A stretch of DNA of 64,000 nt from Letharia columbiana. Taxonomy: Eukaryota; Ascomycota; Lecanoromycetes; Lecanorales; Parmeliaceae. The DNA is taken from NCBI RefSeq assembly GCF_014066305.1, contig NW_023501067.1, forward strand, positions 1 to 64,000, given 5' to 3'. Shown here in pieces: positions 13,561-26,924 of this stretch (the first letter of the stretch is position 1; every line of letters starts with the position of its first letter). A program made the translations under genes and the position numbers. The notes beneath the pieces are model-generated. The model saw only the letters and a program-made list of their open reading frames with translations. It ran no database searches and was not told where the DNA came from.

Positions 13561-15441
13561 TTCGCTATCTTACTTTTAATAATATCGCTTACTTTAAGAA
13601 ATATTTAATTTAAAAATTATAGAATTAATAATTTAAAGAAAGTAAAAAGCTTCTTAAGAGTTATATTCTCTAAATTCGTTATATTAGTCTTTATAAAAGA
13701 AATTTAAGATATTATATCGCGCTTTAATATCTCTATAATATATATATTAAATATTATAAGAAAAATCTTTATATTTTTAATTACTATTAATTAGCGAATA
13801 ATTAAGCTTATATAAATTTTCTAATTATAAGCTTTTAAGTAGCTAGAGAAATATTAATATAAAATCTAAATAATTATTTAAGTTTTTTATATTTATAAAA
13901 AGAGAGAATTTAAAGAAAGAAAAAAGAAGATTATATATTTAAAGACTTATAAAAGTTCTCTTAATATATCTTTAATATACTTCTTCTTTATTACTCTCTT
14001 ATATTCTATAATTTAATTAAGATATTTAGATATATAATTAAAAAGAAAATAAGTAATATATTAAGAGATAAGATTTAAGTCTCTCTTCTTTACTTTTAAT
14101 TAATATTCTTTATAAATCTTCTTAATATAGCTAATAACTTCGATATCGCGATTATTAATTAAGATTTTCTTAATCTCTATTATAAATAATATAAATTTCG
14201 CTAAATTAAATAATTTAATATATTTAATATTTATAATTTAAATAAATTTATTAAAAATAATATAATATTAATTAATAATCTTTTATAATTTAATTAATAT
14301 TTTATTAAAAGCGAGTATATAATAGAAGAAAGCGCTTTATATTAAGAAAAGAATTTATTAAATATAAATAAGATTATTTTTAAATAATATTATTTTAAAA
14401 TAGTAAAGAATCTTAATTTAAGATTAAATTAGTATAGTTTTAGATAAATAAATTATTTAGAATATTATAATAGCGAAAGCTAATATAAACTTATTTAAAT
14501 AAGATTATTAATATAAATATAATAATCGTCTTATACTTCTTAGATATTATCTAAATATATATATATTAATTAAGATCTATATAGAGTAGAAGATAATAAA
14601 TAAAGATATCGAAATTATTTTAATTTTAGATATAAGTTTCTTAGATACGCGTTTCTTAGTTATATATTTCTTAGACTTATGTTTTTTAAATCTATATTTC
14701 TCTACTTTATAATCGCTAATAATTATTTATTCTAACTTAAAATTAAGTTTTTATATCTTATAATTATTATTAAGATTAAGTAATTTTAAAATTTAATATT
14801 ATTTAGTTAATCGTCTCGCTTAATAGAATAAAGTTCTTATTATTTAAATCTTTATTATTACTATAAAGCTTCTAATTAAAAATCTTATCTTTCTTATTAG
14901 ATTTAGAATTTTTAATAATAAAAAATATATTAATATTATTATTAATAGCTAATTTTAACTCTTTAATAATCTTTTTAATCTCTATCTTTATATTTTTAAT
15001 CTCTATCTTTACTTTCTTAATATCTATTTTTACTTTCTTTAAATTTATAATAATCTTTTAAATAAATATTAGAATATAATTAGTTCTATACTCGATATCT
15101 TAATTAAATAATTCTTTCTTATTAATATAATTATAAATAATTTATAGAGTTTAAATTATATTAATTTAAGCTAGATTAATAATAGATATAAATTTATATA
15201 ATCAAGATATATAGCTAGATTATTAATTAAGAAATTATTATAATTAAAATTATAATTAGAGATTATAATACTCGAGATTTATAAAGAAATAGTATATAAG
15301 AAAATTTATTAATATATATAAATAAAAAAATCTATTAATATATATAAATAAAATAATTAAAAATAAAGATAATTATTATAAAGTAATCGAGGTTAAAAAA
15401 TATTATATTATTAAGATTATTAAGCTTCTAGCGTAAGCGCT

Positions 15442-16815
15442 AGCTTTTCTAATAATCGAGATTAAAAAATAAATCTTAATAAATTAAGATTTAATTTTAT
15501 TATAATTAAAAGAGAAGAGATTATATTATTATAATTAAAAGAGATAGAAGATTATAAAATTATAATAAAAGAGAGTTTAAAAAAGAATAATAGTTATAAT
15601 TATATTATATATAGCTTTAATATAAAAAGTTTTATATTTTAATTAGCTTATTTAAATAAGATTAATTATTATTATTTTTATTATTATATTTTAACGCTTA
15701 TTCTTTTTTTTTAATAGATTTATTATAATAAATTTATTATAATATATCTCTTATAATTAAAATTCGCTTAATTTTTATTATATTATATATTATTTAATAT
15801 CGATAGCGCTATAAAACGCTTTTTATTATAAAGTATTATAAGATATATAAGAATACGCTTTTTATATTAACGAATTTTAATTAATAAAATTAACTCTTTT
15901 ATATATATCTAGATTATTAAAATAAAAAAGAAAATCGCCTTATAAATAATAAAAGCTTTAATATATATTTAAAGTCTTTTTATTAAAATTCTATTAGCGA
16001 TAATATATTAGCTTTCTTCTTCTTTGATAATTTCCCTTTCTCTTTCTTCGTCGACTTCTCTCTCTCTCTCTTATTTTACTTTACTTTTATAATTATTAAA
16101 TATTAAAATTAAATAATAGCTCTTTACTTTTAACTCTTTAAACTTTCTCTTTTTAACTTTATTTACTCTTTTAAAAGTAAAGATAAATAATTTATTCGCT
16201 AGCGATAAGATGATTAATTTATATAAGAGATATATATTATTAATAAATAATAGATAAAACTCTTTCTTCGTCGACTTCTCTCTCTCTTTCTTATTTTACT
16301 TCGCTTTTATAATTATTAAATATCAAAATTAAATTATAACTCTTTACTCTTAACTCTTTAAACTCCCTTTTTTTAACTTTATTTACTTTTTAAAAATAGA
16401 AGATAAATAATTTATTTACTAGCGATAAGATAATTAATCTATATAAAAGATATATATTATTAATAAATAATAGATAAGATAAAAGATAATAAATATTATT
16501 TCTATATTAAGAAGATAATTAATAATAAAAGATTATATATAATAATCTACTATTTTATATATAAGAAGTTTAAATATTTTTTATATATTAAAAGATACTT
16601 AAATATAAGAGTTAATATCTCTTATTTATTTTATTATTTAATATATATTAAAGTAGAGAAGATATAAATTTAAAAGAAGTTTAAGAAGTTAATATTTTAG
16701 AATAAGTAATAATATTATTATTAAAAGTTTAAGATATTAAAGAAAGAATTAAAGAATAAATAAGAGAAGAAATAAGAGATTTAGAATTTAAATAAAATCT
16801 AGAAGTAAAACGAAA
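15442..16815 (+). repeat. Long direct repeat, copy 1 of 3
   Basis: From CTAATAATCGAGATTAAAAA to the GAAGAAATAAGAGATTTAGA region, this matches 17218-18770 in the same orientation. It contains CT-rich runs (TTCTCTCTCTCTC) and CTAGCGATAAGAT-type segments. Within it, a 220-bp unit is tandemly duplicated (16041-16260 and 16261-16490), both starting TCTTTCTTCGTCGACTTCTC. The third, partial copy is 18773-19340. Family unknown. Confidence 0.75.
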
Positions 16816-17217
16816 TTACGCTTATACGCGAGTTTTAAATATAAATATAATATTTTAACTTATTAAAGATAAATTATAAATATAAATTATATTTAAAATA
16901 ATAGCTTAATAATTAATAAGCTATTTCGCTTTCTATAAATAAAATAAGATTAATAAAAATATAATAATATAATATAACTAAATATACTACTTTATTTATT
17001 TTTTTAAAAATAGAATAAAATATTTAATTTAAGTTTTTATATATATAATTAATAAGATTAACTCTTAATTAATTAAGATTTAATTAAGATATATTATTTT
17101 AGAAAGCTAACTATTAAGCTTTAAGAAATCTTTATCTATAAGATTTTAATATATATAAAAAATTATAACGCTTAATAATATTTTATAATTAGATTTATAA
17201 ATATAAAGACGCTAGCT

Positions 17218-18770
17218 TTTCTAATAATCGAGATTAAAAAATAAATCTTAATAAATTAAAACTTAATTTTATTATAATTTAAAGAGAAGAAATTATTATA
17301 ATTAAAAGAGATAAAAGATTATAAAATTATAATAGAAAGAAAGTTTAAAAAAGAATAATAGTTATAATTATACTATATATAGCTTTAGACTCTAAAAATT
17401 TTATATTTTAATTAGCTCGCTTAAATAAAATTAATTATTATTATTTTTATTATTATATTTTAACGCTTATTCTTTTCTTTTTAATAGACTTATTATAATA
17501 GACTTATTATATATCTTATACTCTCGCTATTACTTATAATATATATCTTATAATTATTTTTAAATTATAAGATAATACTTAAGTATTAAAGATAATAATT
17601 TAAATTATTAATATATCTCGAAAGTTAACTCTATTATAATAATTATTATAATTAAATAATAATTAAATTATTATAAATCTTAATAAGAAGATAATTATAT
17701 ATTCTATTAACTCGATAAATTATAACTTAATATTATATATATTATTAGAAAATCTCTAATTATATAATTATTATTTAAGATTAAACTCTTATAAAGTTAT
17801 ATATTTATTATTACTCGCGATAAGATAATATAAAAAGCTATAGATTTATTATAATATACTTATTATAATATATTTATTATTTATTTCTACTTATAAAGCT
17901 AATATTAAAATTCGCTTAATTTTTATTATATTATATATTATTTAATATTAATAATATTATAAAACGCTTTTTATTATAAAGTATCGCGAGATATATAAAA
18001 ATACGCTTTTTATATTAACGAATTTAGATTAATAAAATTAACTCTTTTATATATATTTAGATTATTAAAATAAAGAAAAAAATTATTTAATAAATAATAG
18101 AAGCTTCGATATATATTTAAAGTCTTCTTATTAAAATTCTATTAATAATAATAAATTAATCTTCTCTCTCTTTAATAACTTCTCTCTCTCTTTCTTTATT
18201 AATTTCTCTCTCTCTCTTTTATCTTACTTTTTTAAAAATAAAGCTTTCTTTTATCTTTAATTATTAAATATTAAAATTAAATTATAACTCTTTACTTTTA
18301 ACTCTATAAATACTCTTTCTTTAACTTTATTTACTTTCTTAAAAATAAAAATAAATAATTTACTCGCTAGCGATAAGATAATTAATTTATATAAGAGATA
18401 TATATTATTAATAAATAATAAATAAAATAAAAGATAACGAATATTACTTCTATATTAAAAAGATAATTAATAATAAAAGATTATATATAATAATTTACTA
18501 TTTTATATATAAGAAATTTAGATATTTTTCTTATATTAAAAGATACTTAAATATAAAAACTAATATCTCTTATTTATTTTATTATTTAATATATATTAGA
18601 ATAAAGAAATTATAAACTTAAAAGAAATTAAAAAAATTAAATTTTCTAAATAAGAGATAATATTATCGCTAAAAGTTTTAGATATTAAAAAATAAATTAA
18701 AGAATAAATAGAAGAAGAGATAAGAGATCTAGAATCTTAACGAAATTTAAAAATAAAATAAAATTATAAA
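17218..18770 (+). repeat. Long direct repeat, copy 2 of 3
   Basis: Same family as 15442-16815, starting with the same CTAATAATCGAGATTAAAAA. It has only one copy of the 220-bp CT-rich unit (about 18190-18430) and an insertion of several hundred bp near 17520-17930 relative to copy 1. No gene recognised. Confidence 0.7.
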
Positions 18771-18772
18771 TC

Positions 18773-19340
18773 TAGATTATTAAGATAAAGAAGAAAATCG
18801 CTTAACGAATAATAGAAGCTTTAATATATATTTAAAGTTTTTTTATTAAAATTCTATTAATAACAATAGATTAATCTTCTCTCTCTTTAATAACTTCTCT
18901 CTCTCTTTCTTTATTAACTTCTCTCTCTCTCTTTTATTTTACTTTTTTAAAAATAAAGCTTTCTTTATCTTAATTATTAAGCGTTAAAATCGAATTATAA
19001 CTCTCTACGCTAAACTCTTTAAACGCTCTCTCTTTAACTTTATCTACTTTTTTAAAAGTAAAAATAAATAATTTACTCGCTAGCGATAAAGCGATTAATT
19101 AATATAAGAGATATATATTATTAATAAATAATAGATAAGATAGAAGATAACGAATATTATTACTACGTCGAAAAGATAATTAATAATAAAAAATTATATA
19201 TAATAATTTACTATTTTACTTATAAGAAGTTTAGATATTTTTTTTATATTAAAAGATACTTAAGTATAAAAGTTAATATCTCTTATTTATTTTATTATAT
19301 AATATATATTAAAATAGAGAAGTTATAGATTTAAAAGAAT
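18773..19340 (+). repeat. Long direct repeat, partial copy 3 of 3
   Basis: It begins at AAATCTAGATTATTAAGATA, which corresponds to about 15909 in copy 1 and 18057 in copy 2, and includes one CT-rich unit. It directly abuts copy 2, so the pair looks like a local tandem duplication. Confidence 0.7.
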
Positions 19341-20116
19341 AAATTATCTTTACTTCGCTCTCCGCTCTACTCTTTATAAGTTTAATTATTTATTTATTTA
19401 TATATATTATCGCGATAATACTCTATTTACTTATTTACTTATATATATTATTATAATAACTCTTATAAATCTAATTATTTAAAAAATAAAGAGAGATTAT
19501 AATATTTAATTAAAGTAATAAACTAATTAATAAGATTATAGTATTTTCTCTAATACGCTATATTATTAATTTAACGAGTATTATAATAATTATCTCGAGA
19601 ATTATATATTATAAAAGAATTTCTATATAATATTACGCGTTTATTAAGATATATAATATTTTTAAATATTAATATCGCTACTATAGCTAAATTAACTAAG
19701 TTTTTTAATAAAATAAAATTAAAAGTTTACTTTTTAATTATTATATTATAGCTTCTAATTTAATAAAAATCTATTTAACTATTTATTTAACTTTTATTAA
19801 AATTTTTAAAAAAGACTATATTACGTAATTACGTATTTTTATTAAGAATTATATATATATAGAGTATAAATATTATATATTAAGCGATATATTAAAAAAT
19901 TAAATCTTAATAAGATTTTCTATTTAGATTTATCTTAAGATTAATAAAATTAAGTTAAAATTATATATAAAAGATTATAACGCTTAATAATATTATATAT
20001 TAAATTAATATAACGCGGAGATTTAATATATATAACTAGTAAATATAAAAGAAAGTATATTATAACTTATATAAAGAAGAATAGATTTTAATATTAATAA
20101 TATAAGATTTATATAA

Positions 20117-20702
20117 TATTAAATTTTAATATATATAAACGAATATATAACGTTAAATTTTAACGTATATAAACGAATATATAACGTTAAATTTCGACGT
20201 ATATAAACAAATATATAACGTTAAATTTCGACGTATATAAATAAATATATAACGTTAAATTTTAACGTATATAAACGAATATATAACGTTAAATTTAAAC
20301 GTTATAACGATATATAAACGAATATATAACGTTAAATTTTAACGTATATAAACGAATATATAACGTAAATTTTAACGTATAATAAACGAATATATAACGT
20401 TAAATTTTAACGTATATAAATAAATATATAACGTTAAATTTTAACGTATATAAACGAATATATAACGTTAAATTTCGACGTATATAAACGAATATATAAC
20501 GCTAAATTCTACGTATATATATATATAACATATATAACTAAATTCTAGCGTATATAAACGAATATATAACGTTAAATTCTAGCATATATAAACGAATATA
20601 TAACGTTAAATTCTAGCGTATATAAACGAATATATAACGCTAAATTCTAGCGTATATAAACGAATATATAACGCTAAATTTCGATATATATAAACGAAAA
20701 TA
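20117..20702. repeat. 34-bp minisatellite, about 17 units
   Basis: The unit contains AACGTTAAATTTTAACGTAT and then ATAAACGAATATAT, spaced 34 bp apart (for example starts at 20151 and 20185). Variants carry TTTCGACGT or TTCTAGCGT in place of TTTTAACGT, consistent with C-to-T loss from one ancestral unit. Inside the unit, ACGTTAAA and TTTAACGT form an inverted repeat, so each unit could fold into a hairpin. Confidence 0.85.
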
Positions 20703-21144
20703 TAGCGCTAGAGTAATCTTATTTTTTTTAATAAAAACGAATCTTAAATTCGATTTCGAAGATCTTTAAATCTATATTTTATCTACTATTAAGTATTTAT
20801 ATTAATAATTATACTATATAAGATATTTAAATAATATAAAATAATTTAAATAATAGAAATTAAGTTAGATTTTAGAAATTTTATAGAGAAAATTTAAATT
20901 ATAATTAGATTTATAAATATAGATTAAAACTTTATAACTTATTACTTTTAAAACTTTCTAATTAATTATCTTTAAAACTTTCTAATTAATTACTTCGAGA
21001 ACTTTCTAACTAAATATCTTTAGAACTTTTTAATTAATTACTTTAAAAACTTTCTAACTAAATATCTCTAGAACTTTTTAATTAATTATTTCGAGAACTT
21101 TCTAATTTATCGCTTTTAGAATCTTCTAGCTAATTTAATATTTC

Positions 21145-21310
21145 TATTACGAGCGTATTCTTAATATATTACTTAGCCCTATAACTAGTAAGTCTTAACG
21201 AAGATATTCTCTACTATATTATATCTTCTTCTTATATATATAATTCGATAGTCTTATTATTCTAATTCTATCTTATTTATATTAATATCGTATCTATACT
21301 AGTTCTAATA
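21145..21310 (-). repeat. LTR (3' in sense) of the 1.5-kb LTR element
   Basis: Begins TATTACGAGCGTATTC and ends CTAGTTCTAATA on the plus strand. It matches the other LTRs of this family at 22471, 33097, 34436, 51767 and 55015. Confidence 0.85.
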
Positions 21311-22470
21311 TTATAATAAGACTTCTTCGTATATTCGATAAAGAGAAATATAATCGAACTTACTCTATTCGAATTAGTAAATAAATTTAAAGAAATGCGT
21401 TAATAGAGACTTTAATAAGAAATTAAGTTAAGTTATCATATTTCTAAGTAAATCTACTAAACGAATAACTCGATTTCATAGCGAATCGAACTCGATAAAT
21501 AGTAGTCGAGAGATAAATAAGATATTAAACCATTTATATAACTAGCGAATCGAAAGAAATAGTTAATAATCTCATATATAGTAAGTTTACTATAATAATA
21601 GTAAACGTTTAATCTCTTTATTAAGTATATTAATAATATACTTATAGTAAGTCTACTATAATAACGACGGAAATAGTCTTAAAATAGTAAACGTTTAATC
21701 TCTTTATTAAGTATATCGATAATATACTTATAATAAGCCTATTATAATAGCGATAAGAATAGCCTCGAAAATAACTTTATTCGATCTCTTTATTAAGTAT
21801 ATCGATAATATATATAGTAAAGTCTATTATTAAATGGCATTTAATATATTTAATTCTTTTTCTATCTTCTTATTAAATCTACGAATTAGCAAAGTTAAGA
21901 TAAAGAATAGAATAGAGAATAGATTTTTAATAATAAGAGTATAAGAGATATAGGGTAAATCTATAGTAAAGCTCTTAGGCTAGACTATTAATAGATATTA
22001 AAGAATAATATATATATACGTTAGATTTTCTTTAATTCTATCGATAAACTTAATAATAAGAGTATAAGAGACGTAGAGTAAATCTATAGTAAAGCTCCTA
22101 GGCTAGACTACTAGTAGATATTAAAGATAAAAAAAAAAAGTAAAGAACTATAATAAGAAGACTAAATAAGAAGAAGAACTTAAAGAATTTTATTAATACG
22201 TAGATAAGATATAACTAATATCTCTAGAATCTCTATAGTAGAGATAGATAGTATAGTTAAGATTAGTATACGATCGATAAAATCTCGAATATAGTATTTT
22301 TAAACGAATTGAAATTATTCGATATTTAACTACTATTACTATATCTCGATAAATCTTCTTTAATTAAGATCTATAGAAATTATAAATATTTAAAGATATA
22401 GAGTAAGTAATAGATATATATCTTCGATTTATTAGTTATAAAGACTATAACTATTAAGAGAGAGAGATAA

Positions 22471-22636
22471 TATTATAAGCGTATTCTTAATATATTACTT
22501 AGCTCTATAACTAGCGAATCTTAACGAAGATATCTCTTACTATATTATATCTTCTTTTTATATATATAATTCGATAGTCTTATTATTCTAGTTCTACCTC
22601 ACCTATACTAGTATCGCATCTATACTAGTTCTAATA
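22471..22636 (-). repeat. LTR (5' in sense) of the 1.5-kb LTR element
   Basis: Begins TATTATAAGCGTATTC and ends CTAGTTCTAATA. It is followed directly by ATTTC, the same pentamer that precedes the partner LTR. Confidence 0.85.
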
Positions 22637-25600
22637 ATTTCTTTATTATTAAGAAACTAGATAACTAATTAAAAGTTTATTAATAAAGATTTATAAATAG
22701 AAATATCTATATTTATTACTATATCTTTTTAAATATAAATATAAAATAAATAGTATTCTAAAAGTAAGCGATCTAATTAATATTCTAATTATCTTTCTAA
22801 TTATTCTTTAAAAGAGAAAACGCGTATAATAAATTGAAGACGTAAAATAAAATTTAAAAAAAGATAAATTTATCTTATAGAATTCTTAAATCTAAATTCT
22901 TAGAAGCTTAAAATAGATATTTATTATTATATAAAAGCTAAAAAAAGTTTATTATTAATAATAATTCTTAAAGACTTTAATTAGATTATTAAATTTAAAA
23001 AAATTCGATTAAAATTTAACTTTATAATATTAAAAATTAGTATTAAATTTCTTTATAAATAAAAATTTAAAAAAATGCGAAAACGCGCTAGTAAACTAGC
23101 CTGTTTTTTAATTAGCGCGTTCTTATATTTTCTTATATTTTAATTTTTTCTAATACTTTTTCTAATTATATTATCTTTTATAGTAATATAATTCTACTTA
23201 AATTTTTTTATCGTTTTTATTATAATATTAATATACTCTTTATAATATATTCTTTAATATCTTATAATAAGCTTTTTATATAAAAATTATCGTTATAACT
23301 ATCTTAAATAAGAATTTAATTAAATAAGTAAATTTATATACTTTTTATTATCTCTTAATATTATAAAAGTTAATATTATTAATAAAGATAATAGCTTTAA
23401 TTCGTCTTATTATATTATCTTTAAAGAAATAAGAATATTCTAAAAGCTTAAATAATAGTAAGATATAAAAAATAGTAAATAAATATTCTAGAAATAAGAA
23501 TATAGTAAAGTCGCGCTAGTATTTAATAAGTTTAAATATATATAAATTATTAAGAGTAATCTTAAGAAAATAAAATAATATAAATATAATAGCGAAATAA
23601 ATAGCTAAGAAAAGACTTCTAGCTTTTTTAAAATATTAAAATATTACTTTTAAAAAAAAGAAGAAAATAAAAGAGAGAATTATTAAATATATTATATATA
23701 ATCGATATACTTATTATAAATTCTAATTATTATTATAATTATTCTAATATCTTTCTAATATTATAATTAATATTTATATATAATATTTTATATATTATAT
23801 CGAAGATAATAAATTTTATAAACGATTAAATTCGCTAGATATAGTTTTAATTCTAGATTTTATTAAGAATATTAATATAAAGCGCGATAAGTAGCTCGAT
23901 ATAAAGAAAGAAGATAAAGATATAATTATCGATATATAGTTAAATATTATTAATTAAAAAATTAAGTAATTCGAAAATTCTTAACTTTTTTTAGAGAATA
24001 TAAATTCTTAAATAATGTTAATAGATAAGATATAAGTATAAAAAAATTAAATATTTATTAATATTTTCTTATTATAATAACGAGTATAGTAAACTATAAT
24101 TAAATCTATTAGAAAGAAGATTAAATATCTAGAAATTTTCGAAGATATAATAAACTCTTAAAAGAATATCTATTTTTATTACGTAAGAGTCTTATATAAC
24201 TTATAAAAATTTTCTTAAAAAAGAATTATTAAAATAATATTTATTAATATAAGGTTTTTCTTTATATTAATTTTAATTTTAATATTCTAATTTATATTTA
24301 AATAGACTCGTTATTTATATACTAATCTTACTTATATTAAACTTACTTATTAATTATCTTTAATTATAAAATCTAAAAAAGTTTATTATCTTTCTCTCTT
24401 ATATATATTTTTTATTAGAATAAAATATATAGTTCTTAGAAACTATATAATATAAGCGCTTAAGAATAAAAAAGAATAAATATTATTACTAGAATCGACT
24501 AGATAATAGTTTAAAAATTATAATATAATAAAATATAGATTTATATTTAATAAGGCGAGCGAAGAAATATAAAAGGCTTTTAAGCTTATTAATATTAAAT
24601 TAATATATAAAAATATCGTTAATATATTTAAGCGATTTAAGTATCTTTATAAGAATATAAATTATCTAAATTTAAAATCTTAATAAATTAGTTATATAAT
24701 TCTAATTCTAAATTAAAAATAAGAATATAAGTATTTTTCGCTATTATAATTATTTTTAAATAATAATAATTATAAAGATAATTAAAATTCTCTATTATTA
24801 TAAAAATATATATTATAATTTATAATTCTTTATATAATAGATTCTTTTCTTAGCTAGATTATATTTAAAAGTCTTAAATAATAAAATATTATTCGATACG
24901 CGATTAGATATTTATATAAAAATAAAATATAAACTTTAATTTAATTAATAGATTTAATAGAAAAATAGAAGTAAGCTCTTAAGTAGATTAGATAAAATAT
25001 AATAGATAAGCGATAAATAGTTTTTAAGTCTAGTTATTATTCTAATAAGTAGACTTATATTTTAATAATATTATATAAAAAAAATACGCGAGCGTAATTT
25101 AAAGAAAGTCTAGAGTTTTACTTTTTATATAAATTATTATATATATAAATAAAGATAAAAATTTAGATTATAAGAATATAGATAATATTAAAGCTAAATA
25201 AGATATAAGTATTAAGAATAATTTTATTATACGCGCTAATAATTAAATAAACTTTATCTTTTAAGCTATTTAAAAGCGCGATATAAAATTTAATAATAAG
25301 CTTTATTATAGTTTAGATATAATAATATTAATATATTAATTAATTAGTAATTTAATATCGAGCTATTATAGAAATCTTAAAATATTAAATATAATTACGT
25401 TTAGAAGATAAAATTATAAATCTTTATTAATATATAATTAATTTAATATATAATAATAAAAAGTCTATTACGAAAGCTACGTTATCTAGATTAATATTTT
25501 AATCTTAATTATTACTTTTATTATTATATAAGTAATATAAAGCTATCTCTTATTTAAATATATCTAATTTTTAATACTAATTATTATTATAGATATCGTT

Positions 25601-26565
25601 AATTTATTCTAAAATTATTAAATATACTTTTATATACTTTCTATATTTTATTCTTTTTTAATTAGATAGCGATTAAACTTTAAATTAAAATAAATACTTA
25701 GAAGAGAAAAGTTTATAAGTACTTAATTATATAATTTTATTTCTTTTATACTTTTTATAATTATTAAGATAATTAATAATATATAATTATATCTTATAAT
25801 TATATCTATAATAATTAATTAATTTAATAATTAAAGATAAATATATTTTTCTCTTTACTCTAAATAGCTTAGCTAAGATAATTATAAGATTTAAATTCTT
25901 TTTCTATAATATAACTCGCTTTTTATATATTATATAAAGATAAATATCTATTTAAATAGAAATTATTAAAGCTAATTATAAAGTATAATAATAGAAGACT
26001 TACTCTTAAACTAACGAATTAGAAAAACTTTTATTATCTTATATAATACTTTAAGAGCGAACCTTTAAATACGATAGCGCTTTAATAAATTTTAATTAAG
26101 TATAATCTAACGAACTAGATACTAGAAGAGAAGCTTTAGAATTATAAGATTAATTAATTTTTAATAGTAATAAATCTCGCGTAAAGCTTAAGTTATAGCT
26201 TACGTTAGTTATATATAATAAATATAATAATAACTAGAAGAATATATTATCTAGTTTCTATTAACGCTTTAATACTATTAAAGTAAAGATAATATCTATT
26301 AAAATAAAGATAATATCTATTAAAGCGGCGATAGTAGTAATTAAAGCGATAATAATATCTAATAAATTCTTTATTTTAACGCTATATCTAATACTCTAAA
26401 ATAGTATTAGCTTTTTTAAAGAGTTATTAATAGTAGATTAAGTATATATAAGTTAAGCTCTTTACGCGATCTATCTATATATTAACTTAAAGTTATTAAA
26501 AGATAAAAAATAAATATATAACTTAACGACTATATTATACTTTTAATATTATTATAATAATACAA
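22637..26565. other. RIP-saturated repeat DNA
   Basis: A+T-rich, CpA-depleted and stop-riddled. The only structure I can support is the dispersed repeat 24967-25650, whose partner is at 30668-31350. No gene or known domain is legible. Confidence 0.8.
24967..25650 (+). repeat. Dispersed direct repeat, copy 1 (partner 30668-31350)
   Basis: Starts AGAAGTAAGCTCTTAAGTA and runs about 690 bp colinear with 30668-31350. Differences are mainly C/T and G/A, as expected for independently RIP-mutated copies of one element. The two copies lie on either side of the Helitron at 26566-29700. The original protein is not recognised. Confidence 0.8.
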
Positions 26566-26591
26566 GTAAAGGCCCATGAATTAAATTTATG
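26566..26591 (-). other. 3' terminus and subterminal palindrome of Helitron A
   Basis: Plus-strand GTAAAGGCC followed by the palindrome CATGAATTAAATTTATG. In Helitrons a hairpin about 10 nt before the 3' end marks the stop of rolling-circle replication. The end here is CTTTAC, not CTRR. Confidence 0.8.
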
Positions 26592-26924
26592 GAGTTGGAT
26601 TTTTCTAAGTCAAATCGAACTCTGATCGCTTGCTGTGCGTTTTTAACCTATATACAGGCATATATGTACGGAGAGAGGCGCGCTAAGGCCTAATTAGGAA
26701 GGTGTATCGAGTGTGAAGGATTGATCCGTAATAATTGCCCCTAAAAACAGAGAAAGGCCATGTCCTTATGGCAAGAAGTATCGAAATATCGGAAAGAAAT
26801 GGAGATAACATACCAATTAGTGGTGTGAATCCCATATTATCTCCTGCCGTAGTGAAATCTTTCGAATAATGAAATAGCTGTTAGAGCAAGATATCGGACG
26901 GTTTCAATTCGTCCAAATATGCAT

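Larger units (their letters stand above)
11548..21144. other. RIP-saturated repeat DNA with tandem arrays
   Basis: A second long A+T-rich, CpA-depleted block. No intact gene is visible. It contains the tandem arrays at 12466, 13411, 15442-19340 and 20117 listed separately. Between them I see only degraded, stop-riddled sequence that I could not assign. Confidence 0.8.
21145..22636 (-). mobile_element. Non-autonomous LTR retroelement, 1.49 kb, minus strand
   Basis: Two 166-bp LTRs (21145-21310 and 22471-22636) flank about 1.16 kb. Flanking pentamers are ATTTC on both sides, a perfect 5-bp target duplication, which proves integrase-mediated insertion. The LTR ends, in sense orientation, were TGTTAGAACTAG...TAACA before RIP turned TG into TA and CA into TA. 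No gag or pol can be read, and the internal part is too short for them, so copying must have depended on another element. Inside are about 110-bp repeats (AATCTCTTTATTAAGTATAT, about 21610-21810) and a 135-bp duplication near 21930-22130. A full relative lies at 33097-34601 in the opposite orientation, and an enlarged relative starts at 51767. Confidence 0.9.

Noticed and set aside
20117..20702. CRISPR array
   Set aside because: Units are directly tandem, without unique spacers, A+T-rich and in a eukaryotic heterochromatin setting.
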